From Bacteroidales bacterium (GTDB lineage Bacteria; Bacteroidota; Bacteroidia; Bacteroidales; VadinHA17), in assembly GCA_025455535.1 (NCBI GenBank), contig JALOMM010000004.1, forward strand, positions 1-16,062: a stretch of DNA of 16,062 nucleotides, written 5' to 3'. The notes beneath the pieces were generated by a model. The model was not told the origin of the DNA. It ran no database searches and saw only the letters and a list, made by a program, of their open reading frames with translations. Of this stretch, positions 1-5,686 are shown in pieces; position 1 is the first letter of the stretch, and each line of letters begins with the position of its first letter. The position numbers and the translations under genes are program-made.

Positions 1-10
1 GGGAGCGAAG

Positions 11-45
11 GATTTGCGATTTGCGATGTGCGATGTGCGATTCGG
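11..45. repeat. GATTTGC/GATGTGC heptad tandem array
   Basis: Five consecutive 7-base units can be read: GATTTGC, GATTTGC, GATGTGC, GATGTGC, GATTCGG. The phase is kept with no indel. The same heptad family recurs in inverted orientation at 1488-1515. The sequence is non-coding: both ORFs through it are low-complexity and run into the neighbouring repeats. It resembles the heptanucleotide short tandem repeats (STRR) known from cyanobacteria in style, not in sequence. Function is unknown. Confidence 0.85.
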
Positions 46-60
46 CCATCCGTGATCTGT

Positions 61-154
61 CTCCACTCTTCGCTCTTCCGTCTTCGGTCCTCTGTCTTCG
101 GTCCTCTGTCTTCCGTCTCCGGTTTTCCGTCTTCCGTCCTCCGTCCTCCGTCCC
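61..154. repeat. CTTCCGT-type pyrimidine-rich heptad array
   Basis: Thirteen in-phase 7-base units run from 61 to 151, with consensus CTTCCGT and variants CTTCGGT, CCTCTGT, CCTCCGT and CTCCGGT. A 14-base double unit (CTTCGGT CCTCTGT) occurs twice in a row at 82-109. The period fades towards 186 (CCTCCGC, TACCTCC). The strand is strongly C/T-biased. Translations in all frames are low-complexity and give no protein-like sequence, so I treat it as non-coding repeat DNA beyond the 3' end of the P-loop gene. Confidence 0.85.
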
Positions 155-223
155 AGACCTTCAATCCTCCGCTACCTCCTCCGCTAGAGCTTCGGAGGTC
201 CAAGACAGCTATGGTTTGCAAAG

Positions 224-266
224 CAGACCTTCAGACTTCAGACCTTCAGACCTTAGACCCTTAGAC
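224..266. repeat. CAGACCTT 7-8 base tandem array
   Basis: Units CAGACCTT, CAGACTT, CAGACCTT, CAGACCTT, AGACCCTT and AGAC follow one another and end five bases before the stop codon of the P-loop gene (TAG on the minus strand at 272-274). This is a third short-period array in the same intergenic tract, with a different unit from the two upstream. No terminator hairpin for the minus-strand gene was found between 1 and 271. Confidence 0.75.
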
Positions 267-271
267 ATCTA

Positions 272-847
272 CTACCGCTTCAGATACCATCTGTTATATT
301 CATCTAAATCAATTATTTCTGCCTTCCCTGAATGCAGTTCAGCAATTGTCATTATGAGGTCAGCCAGCGGAAGGAGGTCGTCAATTTTCTTACTGTCATA
401 ATTTCCGCTCTGACCGTGGGTCATGATTATAAACAGGTCGGGGTCAACGCACCGCCGCAAGGCAGGGGACTCACATACAACAGGGACATCGATGGGGAGA
501 AAGGATTGCAGCGACAGCCAGGCATCGCCGGCAGACGATGATGCAGAAACTATCAGAAACACCTTTTCAGCCCCGGCTCTGAGCATACGGGAACTGTCCT
601 TATCAGACGACAGGCACCTTTCTTCAAATACCTTAAACCGTTCACCTTCAGCAATAAGAGTCAGTCCTGACATATCCGGATGATCATGTGGAGTTATCTT
701 CAGTCCTATGATGCCACGGTCTGCAAACCTTGCAATAAGCCGCTCCGCCAGGGTGCTTTTCCCTGAATCGCGTCCCGTCCCGCCGATTATCAGCAGCCTC
801 TGCTGCCCGATTCTTTCTGTCTCAAGCTTATTCAATTCTGCATCCAT
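272..847 (-). CDS. BioD/CobB/MobB-like P-loop NTPase, function unknown
   Basis: This is a 191-residue protein that I place in the SIMIBI-type P-loop family without a specific function. A beta strand (RLLIIGG) leads into the phosphate-binding loop GTGRDSGKST at residues 23-32. The loop has five residues between the first Gly and GKS, as in dethiobiotin synthetase (GTDTxVGKT), rather than the canonical four. Later segments VFLIVSASS, VPVVCES, LFIIMTHG and LIMTI look like core strands. The conserved-looking patch FEERCLSSDKDSSRMLRAGA (residues about 74-93) is reminiscent of MobB- and CobB-type proteins. No signal peptide or membrane segment is seen. It is divergent from the AlaX-like gene across an 83-base spacer. 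No molybdopterin, biotin or cobalamin genes are nearby, so context does not choose a substrate. The start at 847 gives the full N-terminal strand before the P-loop. Confidence 0.7.
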   Translation of the reverse strand: MDAELNKLETERIGQQRLLIIGGTGRDSGKSTLAERLIARFADRGIIGLKITPHDHPDMSGLTLIAEGERFKVFEERCLSSDKDSSRMLRAGAEKVFLIVSASSSAGDAWLSLQSFLPIDVPVVCESPALRRCVDPDLFIIMTHGQSGNYDSKKIDDLLPLADLIMTIAELHSGKAEIIDLDEYNRWYLKR

Positions 848-930
848 GAACTCTTTATAACTTTAAGTACTTTAGATCACTTTAGGCACTTTAGTGCACT
901 TTAATTACATTTATACCCCAAATATAGCTT
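848..930. promoter_or_regulatory. Shared divergent spacer with phased ACTTTA words and a -7 box
   Basis: Five exact ACTTTA words start at 860, 869, 879, 888 and 898, that is, 9, 10, 9 and 10 bases apart, close to one helical turn. On the minus strand TATATTTG (plus-strand CAAATATA at 919-926) is a perfect match to the Bacteroidota -7 box TAnnTTTG. No TTTG lies 19-21 bases upstream of it. If used, it would give the P-loop gene a leader of about 65 bases containing all five words. For alaX the best candidate is TACATTTA at 906-913 (7 of 8). Confidence 0.4.
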
Positions 931-1386
931 ATGTCCTCAAAAGAGTACGACCCCGCAATGCACACTGCCGAGCATATCCTCAACTCGGTCATGGATAAGA
1001 TGTTTCATTGCGGCAGGTCATTCAACAGTCATATCGAGAAAAGGAAGAGCAAGTGCGATTACAGGATCACGAGGGCACCGTCTGCCAAAGATATTGCAGC
1101 GGTGGAAAGAACAGTCAATGAGATCATTAAGCTGAATATCCCGGTGGGAGAGGAGCTTGTTGGCAGGAGGGAGGCTGATGAGAAATACTTTACCGGCAAG
1201 CTGCCAGGCAATGCAGGTGAGAAGATCCGTATCATCACGGTAGGAAACTTTGACGCATGTCCGTGCATTGGTCAGCACGTTTCAAACACTTCTGAGATCG
1301 GCCGTTTCACAATATCTTCGGCCGATTATAATGAAGGTGTCCTCAGAGTGAGGTTTGTGCTCGATCAGGCAGCAGGCAACACTTAG
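931..1386 (+). CDS. AlaX-like alanyl-tRNA editing domain protein (tRNA_SAD)
   Basis: This is a 151-residue stand-alone editing domain of the ThrRS/AlaRS second-additional-domain family. The two halves of the zinc site are present: H11-x3-H15 (HTAEH) near the N terminus, and C112-x3-H116 in the CPCIGQH segment. Such free-standing proteins deacylate mischarged tRNA in trans, classically Ser-tRNA(Ala), sometimes Gly-tRNA(Ala). The length fits the small AlaX class, and there is no aminoacylation or C-Ala domain. The protein should be cytosolic. It is divergent from the P-loop NTPase gene and followed by repeats and a bidirectional terminator, so it is probably transcribed alone. tRNA specificity (Ala versus Thr) cannot be decided from this sequence; the zinc-ligand pattern is secure. 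Confidence 0.85.
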   Translation: MSSKEYDPAMHTAEHILNSVMDKMFHCGRSFNSHIEKRKSKCDYRITRAPSAKDIAAVERTVNEIIKLNIPVGEELVGRREADEKYFTGKLPGNAGEKIRIITVGNFDACPCIGQHVSNTSEIGRFTISSADYNEGVLRVRFVLDQAAGNT

Positions 1387-1395
1387 CCGCCGTCG

Positions 1396-1471
1396 CCCTT
1401 CGACACCCTTCGACCCCTTCGACAGGCTCAGGGACCGGACAGGGACCAGCTTAGACAGGCTCAGGGACCGG
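1396..1471. repeat. REP-like repeat cluster (CCCTTCGAC / GACAGGCTCAGGGACCGG)
   Basis: CCCTTCGAC is repeated at 1396-1404, 1406-1414 and 1415-1423. The third copy continues into the 18-mer GACAGGCTCAGGGACCGG at 1421-1438, which recurs exactly at 1454-1471, 33 bases downstream. CCCT...AGGG within the unit (1415-1433) can pair as a short imperfect hairpin. Read in the other direction the unit encodes the recurring LSLSKG peptide, a familiar artefact of this widespread intergenic repeat. It lies between the alaX stop and the terminator. Confidence 0.8.
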
Positions 1472-1487
1472 CCAGAATAGGAATTAA

Positions 1488-1515
1488 TCACAAATCGCAC
1501 ATCCCAAATCGCAAA
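1488..1515. repeat. Inverted second block of the GATTTGC heptad family
   Basis: Read on the minus strand this block is ATTTGC, GATTTGG, GATGTGC, GATTTGT, GATT, with a 7-base period and the same unit family as the array at 11-45, but on the opposite strand. The two blocks bracket the P-loop/AlaX gene pair about 1.45 kb apart. Confidence 0.75.
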
Positions 1516-1516
1516 T

Positions 1517-1545
1517 AAAAAACCGGCTCTCGCCGGTTTTCTTTT
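1517..1545. terminator. Bidirectional intrinsic terminator between alaX and the ytfJ-like gene
   Basis: A 9-base stem AAAACCGGC (1519-1527) pairs with GCCGGTTTT (1532-1540) around a TCTC loop. A T-rich tail follows on the plus strand, and the A-run from 1517 gives a U-run on the minus strand. It sits between convergent genes ending at 1386 (+) and 1547 (-), so it can serve both. Confidence 0.9.
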
Positions 1546-1546
1546 T

Positions 1547-2080
1547 CTATTCCTGTGTCAGCTTGACTATCAGCTGTATTATACCTTCTACCTCACTGTC
1601 AGGCACCTTTCCTTCATATACACCTCTGACAATCCTGTTCTTGTCAACAATCACAATAGTATAGTTGTCTTTCGGCATGCCCCATTTCTCATGCAGAACG
1701 CCGTCATAATCAAACAGGATGGTTGTATCATACTTTTTTGCCTTTTTCCCGGCAATAGATCTGATCAGACCGTTCGGCTTCCATGTCGATTTTGTATCAA
1801 CAATTCCGAAACCCTTGAAATAATCCTTATTAATTATCTTGTCCACATCCGTTGCCTTGTCAACTGCATCGTTAAAGGGGTCGTTAAGGTCAGACTCATC
1901 AGGGTCAACATAGTTTATCTGCAATACTTTGCCTGGCCATGAATCCATCGTGAAATCTTTTTTGTCAGCATCGGGAAAAACCCATTCAGGCGCCTTCTGG
2001 CCAATCTCCAGTTTGCCCTGGGCCATTGCTAAAGGCAGCATGCAAGCTGCGAGGATAAGAGTGAATAGTACTTTTTTCAT
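1547..2080 (-). CDS. Exported YtfJ-like thioredoxin-fold protein
   Basis: From the ATG at 2080 this is a 177-residue protein with a hydrophobic export signal (residues 1-20). The mature part resembles E. coli YtfJ: an opening GQKAPEW segment, the strand GKVLQINYVDPDES (about 50-63), KYDTTILFDYDGVLHEKWGM (117-135), and a C-terminal TIVIVDKNRIVRGVYEGKVPDSEVEGII block. This is a thioredoxin-like layout but without any CxxC, so redox chemistry by that motif is unlikely. Export is ambiguous: AMA|Q at 20 fits signal peptidase I, while LAAC at 10-13 matches a lipobox with a rather short hydrophobic stretch. The frame is open upstream to 2266, but only the signal peptide at 2080 makes biological sense. 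Family function is not established. A weak -7 box TATCTTTC lies at 2106-2113. Confidence 0.75.
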   Translation of the reverse strand: MKKVLFTLILAACMLPLAMAQGKLEIGQKAPEWVFPDADKKDFTMDSWPGKVLQINYVDPDESDLNDPFNDAVDKATDVDKIINKDYFKGFGIVDTKSTWKPNGLIRSIAGKKAKKYDTTILFDYDGVLHEKWGMPKDNYTIVIVDKNRIVRGVYEGKVPDSEVEGIIQLIVKLTQE

Positions 2081-2228
2081 TTTACTGGCATCTTGGTTTG
2101 TTCCCGAAAGATACAATTTTTTAACAATCCTGCACCGAATTGAAACAAAAGTGCATTTCCGCGATTTCAGAAGAATATGGTTTGCAGGTATAATAATTGT
2201 ATTTTTATTACCTGTTCGCCAGGTGACT

Positions 2229-2414
2229 ATGAAAATAAGGAAAGTAAGATTATCGGAAAAGGACAAGCGTCGCGCTTACAGGACGGCTGTAAGAAAGGCA
2301 GCCGTGGAATCCGGTCTCGACAGGCTCACAGTCTCCAGGGTCCACAGAAACAGGAAGAAATACAGCCGGAAGGGCAAAGAGAAAATCATTAAGGAAGAGG
2401 AGCGATTGAACTGA
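2229..2414 (+). CDS. Small very basic protein, unknown function
   Basis: This is a 61-residue ORF starting MKIRKVRLSEKDKRR and ending with an acidic-basic tail. I count well over a third Lys/Arg, no Cys, no hydrophobic segment and no motif I recognise. Codons (AGG, AAG, CTC, GTC) match neighbouring genes, and an AGGTG sequence lies five bases before the ATG, which supports a real gene. The frame is open further upstream to 1929, but that extension crosses the ytfJ-like signal-peptide region and the AT-rich spacer, so the ATG at 2229 is preferred. It is divergent from the ytfJ-like gene and converges with the next gene, with only 8 bases between their stop codons and no terminator. A nucleic-acid or ribosome-associated role is conceivable from charge alone, but that is a guess. 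Confidence 0.5.
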   Translation: MKIRKVRLSEKDKRRAYRTAVRKAAVESGLDRLTVSRVHRNRKKYSRKGKEKIIKEEERLN

Positions 2415-2422
2415 TAATGCTG

Positions 2423-3547
2423 TTACATGTAGTATTCTTTTTTCCCATCGAAGTATTCAAATCGCTTCCCGCTGAGGGTGATATAACCAGCAAGCAGGTT
2501 GGCCGTCATACATGAGTGCACCGGCAGTATGGCGACCACCTCGCCGACAGAGATCTGGCTGAATACCTCATCCGTAACCTTAAGAGTACCATGTTCCTGC
2601 GACAGTTTGCTGACATAGCAACCCTCCAGAGGCTCACTCCATCCATTGTCACTCATACGGACAAGTTCACCGAAAATCTTTTTGCCGTTTCCCGGATCGA
2701 GCGACTCCTTTGAGAAATGGATTCCTCCTCCGTAGAGGATGATTTCATTCCGGTCGGCATGTCTTGCCACAACAGGACATGCCACTGCAACGGCAATATC
2801 CCTCTTTTCGCAGGATGTAACCAGGGCCTGGGTGAGATCATAAAAAACAAAGTTACCGGGTCGAATTTCGTCGACCATGGTGAAATCTTCGGCAACGCTG
2901 CATGTGGGAGTGTCTCCTGTCGATATTTCAAGGCCGGGAAAGGCTGAGCGATAACGTCCTGCCAGGTCTGTCATCAATGTCACGGTTTTGCGGTGGACAT
3001 TCATTATTTCGTCCCTGCTTCTGCAGTTATAGCTCTGACCTGCATGGGTAAGAAAACCTTTGAATGAGAGGTGGGCGGAGCTGTTTATCACTTCCAGAAT
3101 TGAATCAACGGTTTTATGGTCCTCAGGCAGAACCCCGGTGCGGCGGCTTCCCGAATCAACTTTTATCCATACCTGTACAGGGTATCTGACTGTTGCCGAA
3201 AGGAGCCGTGCTGCTTCAAGATCTGCAACCATAAGGTTGAGGACAAGATTCCTGGCGAGCCGGTTAATGCGCTCATGCTCAAGAGTGTTTACCGGAAATG
3301 CCACAGTGATATCATTCCATCCCTGTTCAGCAAAGAAGGTTGCCATCCTAAGTGAGGAGACCGTTATGCAATTAATGCCAGCCTCCCTGAACCATTCAGC
3401 TATCTGCCTGCTCTGGTGTGTTTTAAAATGGGGACGGAGCCTTATATTATTGCGTCTGGCCTTATCAGCCATCCGCTGAATGTTATTGCGGCATTTCTTC
3501 TCGTCAAGCAGTAAGACAGGCTCCGTGACGGTTCCAAGTATCGACAT
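2423..3547 (-). CDS. D-threonine aldolase / D-serine dehydratase-like PLP enzyme
   Basis: This 374-residue protein belongs to the fold-type III PLP enzymes with an alanine-racemase N-terminal barrel and the DSD1-type C-terminal domain. K42 in RPHFKTHQS is the expected PLP-lysine. KVDSGSRRTG and FLTHAGQSYN follow in the barrel, GDTPTC binds the phosphate side, and H344-S-C346 in LPVHSC corresponds to the His/Cys zinc ligands of eukaryotic-type D-serine dehydratase. Substrates in the family are D-threonine and other D-3-hydroxyamino acids (aldol cleavage), or D-serine (dehydration to pyruvate and ammonia); the sequence alone does not decide which. Cytosolic. It is the second gene of a probable two-gene unit, starting 16 bases after the DUF2461 stop. 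Confidence 0.82.
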   Translation of the reverse strand: MSILGTVTEPVLLLDEKKCRNNIQRMADKARRNNIRLRPHFKTHQSRQIAEWFREAGINCITVSSLRMATFFAEQGWNDITVAFPVNTLEHERINRLARNLVLNLMVADLEAARLLSATVRYPVQVWIKVDSGSRRTGVLPEDHKTVDSILEVINSSAHLSFKGFLTHAGQSYNCRSRDEIMNVHRKTVTLMTDLAGRYRSAFPGLEISTGDTPTCSVAEDFTMVDEIRPGNFVFYDLTQALVTSCEKRDIAVAVACPVVARHADRNEIILYGGGIHFSKESLDPGNGKKIFGELVRMSDNGWSEPLEGCYVSKLSQEHGTLKVTDEVFSQISVGEVVAILPVHSCMTANLLAGYITLSGKRFEYFDGKKEYYM

Positions 3548-3563
3548 AAGCTGCTTTTAAGGG

Positions 3564-4232
3564 TTAATAGTCACCGACGGTAAGGAAGTCGTTTAGTGGC
3601 TTCATGGCACGGAATGAGCCAATAACCAGGTCAAAGCATTCATCAGAGGTGATCACCTCATCAGGTATTGTCATCTCGGCGAGATAACTCTTCATCTTAA
3701 GTAATTCGATATGAGGATGATCCCTGGGATAGCCCTTGGGTGCCGTCCTGAGCTTTTCACCTTCGAGTCCGCCGAAATATCTCCTGAATTCCTTGTCGTT
3801 CACTATCTTAATGAGCCGTTCAGCGTCTCCGTCAATTCTTTCGCGTATGGCATTAAGCCATGGTGCAGGTGGTATATAAGCTCCGCCTGCGACAAAGCTT
3901 GAACCAGGTTCAATATGGAAGTAATAACCAGGAAATTTATCTCCGTTCTTTTTACCGCCCCTTACCATAAAAGCTCCGAAATTGGTCTTGTATACCGATT
4001 TGTCATGTGAGAATCTTGTGTCGCGGTTGATCCTGAACATGCAGCTCTTCGGTTCAAGACCCCTGAAGATAGGATCGAACCTGACAATTTCATTGAGAAT
4101 TTCCTGCACGAACGTCTCATAATTGGATTTCGCATCTTCGTATCGTTTACGGTTTTCTGCAAACCAGTTGCGGTCATTGTTATTTTTAAGGTCTGACAGA
4201 AACAGCAGGGTGGATTTTTTTATCTGCGGCAT
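3564..4232 (-). CDS. DUF2461 (TIGR02453) family protein
   Basis: This 222-residue protein matches my memory of the DUF2461 family: N-terminal FLSDLKNNNDRNWFAENRKRYE, the centre MFRINRDTRFSHDKSVYKTNFGA (about 65-87), GYYFHIEPG..FVAGGAYIPPAPWL, and a C-terminal region with PKGYPRDHPHIELLKMKSY. No catalytic function is established for the family. There is no signal peptide or membrane segment. It is the first gene of a short operon with the D-amino-acid enzyme; whether the pairing is functional is unknown. Length and both ends fit the family. Confidence 0.88.
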   Translation of the reverse strand: MPQIKKSTLLFLSDLKNNNDRNWFAENRKRYEDAKSNYETFVQEILNEIVRFDPIFRGLEPKSCMFRINRDTRFSHDKSVYKTNFGAFMVRGGKKNGDKFPGYYFHIEPGSSFVAGGAYIPPAPWLNAIRERIDGDAERLIKIVNDKEFRRYFGGLEGEKLRTAPKGYPRDHPHIELLKMKSYLAEMTIPDEVITSDECFDLVIGSFRAMKPLNDFLTVGDY

Positions 4233-4408
4233 GGCTTTGAGATTTTCCCAAATTTAGTCACTGAAGTTCAATTATATATATGATATCCGGGAAAAAGCGA
4301 AATATTGACATAATAGCCTATAATTAATATTATGTTAAATAGATTCTTTTTAAGCAGTATTATTGAATACAATTTCTTCATTGCCTCTTCCCTCCCCAAA
4401 GGACATGG
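4233..4408. promoter_or_regulatory. AT-rich upstream region of the DUF2461 operon with a -7 match
   Basis: On the minus strand TAAATTTG (plus-strand CAAATTTA at 4249-4256) is a perfect TAnnTTTG box, but no TTTG lies at the proper distance and the implied leader would be only about 10 bases. The rest, to 4408, is AT-rich with runs such as TATATATA. I see no ORF, RNA or clear operator in it. Confidence 0.3.
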
Positions 4409-4409
4409 C

Positions 4410-4439
4410 AAAAAAAGAAGGCACCAATGCGGTGCCTTC
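4410..4439 (-). terminator. Intrinsic terminator of the TPR gene
   Basis: A 9-base perfect stem GAAGGCACC (4417-4425) / GGTGCCTTC (4431-4439) encloses a 5-base loop. The seven A residues at 4410-4416 become a U-tract on the minus strand directly after the stem. It begins 25 bases past the TPR gene stop. Confidence 0.92.
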
Positions 4440-4464
4440 CGGATGAAAATATTCTTTACTCCTG

Positions 4465-5613
4465 TTATTGCAGGTCTTCTACCTTTTTCTTGTATGCTTC
4501 GAATTCGGGCATCATTTTAAGCTTCAGGTATATTTCGCGCAGAAACTCGAGTGTTGCTATCGAAGTCGGATTGACTTTTTCGGCTTCCAGGAAATAAGGA
4601 ACAGCTTTCTTCATTTCGTCCAGAGCCTTGTTCTTGGCAATTTCATACTCCCTGTTGTCAGCGATCATATTTGCCTCGTTAAGCATGTCATTTGCAATCT
4701 GTACATAGCACAGGCCGATGTTATAGTTACTCTCGAACTGTTCTTTGTTTTTACCCAGTGATGCATTGAGGCTTTTGATAGCTTCAGGATAATTATTCAT
4801 TTTCATATGAAGGCTACCTTCCACGAGGTAAAGAATATAATTTTCAGGATCCTTTTCCATAGCCCTGTGCAGTGACTCGAATGCCTTTTCCGAGTTGTCG
4901 GTGTCAAGATAGAACTGTGTTGCCTGAAGAAGTATATCAAGTGTATCAGGATATGCCCTAACACCCTCAAGAAGTACCTCTTCCGCCTTCAGTGTATCTT
5001 TCATCTTCATATAACTGTCGCTTATAAAGATATAGGGTTTCGTGTCCTCTGTCCCGGTGGCGGTGCATATGCGGAAATACTCAATGGCCTGCGGATAGAG
5101 CTCGGCATTATAGGCTGCGAGGCCGGCATTGAAGATCACAAGGGTATCGACCACTCCTACATACATATCACTGGCTGAGACCATTACATTTCTCTCAAAT
5201 GCCTTCATGGCTCCTTCGTAATCCTTCTCATTAAATTTGTTGATGGCATCATTAAGGAAGGAATTGCCAAGCATTGCGTATGTGTTGTCCTTGATGACGG
5301 TATTCTTCATCTTCGGGTCCATCTGAACAGCTTTCTCATAATTATTGTATGCTTCCATCAGGATATCCGGGTAAAGTGACATGAATTTGGGATCGCCTGA
5401 ATCGAAAGCTGCCTGGCAGAGTTTGCCCTTTACATAGTAAGTTTTTGCTGCGGCAGCAGATTTTGGATTTGCTATGGCTTCCTCGATGGAAACCTTTGCC
5501 TTGTCGAAAGCACCTTCCTTGATAAAGGTTTCAGCAGCGCTAACTTTACCCATCTGGGCAGAAGCAACTCCTGAAATCATAACTGCCATTAATAAGATTG
5601 TGATCTTCTTCAT
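4465..5613 (-). CDS. Secreted tetratricopeptide-repeat protein
   Basis: This is a 382-residue protein with an N-terminal signal peptide (MKKITILLMAVMISGVASA, cleavage before Q20). Helical repeats with the TPR spacing and small/aromatic pattern follow, for example AYNNYEKAVQMDP (about 89-101), DYEGAMKAFERNV, LYPQAIEYFRICTATG, DTLKAEEVLLEGVRAYPD, NSEKAFESLHRAMEKDPENYILY and NYPEAIKSLNASLGKN. TPRs mediate protein-protein contacts; the partner in the periplasm is unknown. It has no enzymatic domain. It lies 73 bases downstream of gyrA on the same strand but has its own near-perfect promoter in the gap and a strong terminator, so it can be expressed independently. I recall a TPR gene next to gyrA in other Bacteroidia, but cannot verify this here. 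Confidence 0.88.
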   Translation of the reverse strand: MKKITILLMAVMISGVASAQMGKVSAAETFIKEGAFDKAKVSIEEAIANPKSAAAAKTYYVKGKLCQAAFDSGDPKFMSLYPDILMEAYNNYEKAVQMDPKMKNTVIKDNTYAMLGNSFLNDAINKFNEKDYEGAMKAFERNVMVSASDMYVGVVDTLVIFNAGLAAYNAELYPQAIEYFRICTATGTEDTKPYIFISDSYMKMKDTLKAEEVLLEGVRAYPDTLDILLQATQFYLDTDNSEKAFESLHRAMEKDPENYILYLVEGSLHMKMNNYPEAIKSLNASLGKNKEQFESNYNIGLCYVQIANDMLNEANMIADNREYEIAKNKALDEMKKAVPYFLEAEKVNPTSIATLEFLREIYLKLKMMPEFEAYKKKVEDLQ

Positions 5614-5642
5614 GATTCGATAATTTTCTTTTAAAATTGGTT

Positions 5643-5674
5643 CAAAAATAAAACTTTAGAATCTAATCTTCAAA
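5643..5674 (-). promoter_or_regulatory. Bacteroidota-type promoter of the TPR gene
   Basis: On the minus strand TTTG (plus 5671-5674) is followed by exactly 20 bases and then TATTTTTG (plus 5643-5650). Both boxes match the Bacteroidota primary sigma consensus TTTG-N19-21-TAnnTTTG without mismatch. The implied start of transcription is near 5636, giving a leader of about 20-25 bases to the ATG at 5613. It lies in the gyrA-TPR gap, so the TPR gene need not depend on gyrA read-through. Confidence 0.65.
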
Positions 5675-5686
5675 TTATTTGCCAAA

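Noticed and set aside
11..266. CRISPR array
   Set aside because: Units are only 7-8 bases with no spacers, and no cas gene is present.
21..401. Plus-strand ORFs of 126 and 78 residues through the first 400 bases
   Set aside because: They translate the heptad arrays into Ser/Pro/Leu/Arg-rich low-complexity peptide and then run antisense into the P-loop gene.
1282..1500. Minus-strand 72-residue ORF with LSLSK repeats
   Set aside because: It is a translation of the REP-like repeat and lies antisense to the 3' end of the alaX gene.
1929..2228. N-terminal extension of the small basic ORF to give 161 residues
   Set aside because: The extension is antisense to the ytfJ-like signal peptide and crosses an AT-rich spacer with the two promoters; only the part from 2229 has neighbour-like codon use.
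2081..2266. N-terminal extension of the ytfJ-like protein by 62 residues
   Set aside because: It would bury the signal peptide at residue 63 and translate the AT-rich spacer.
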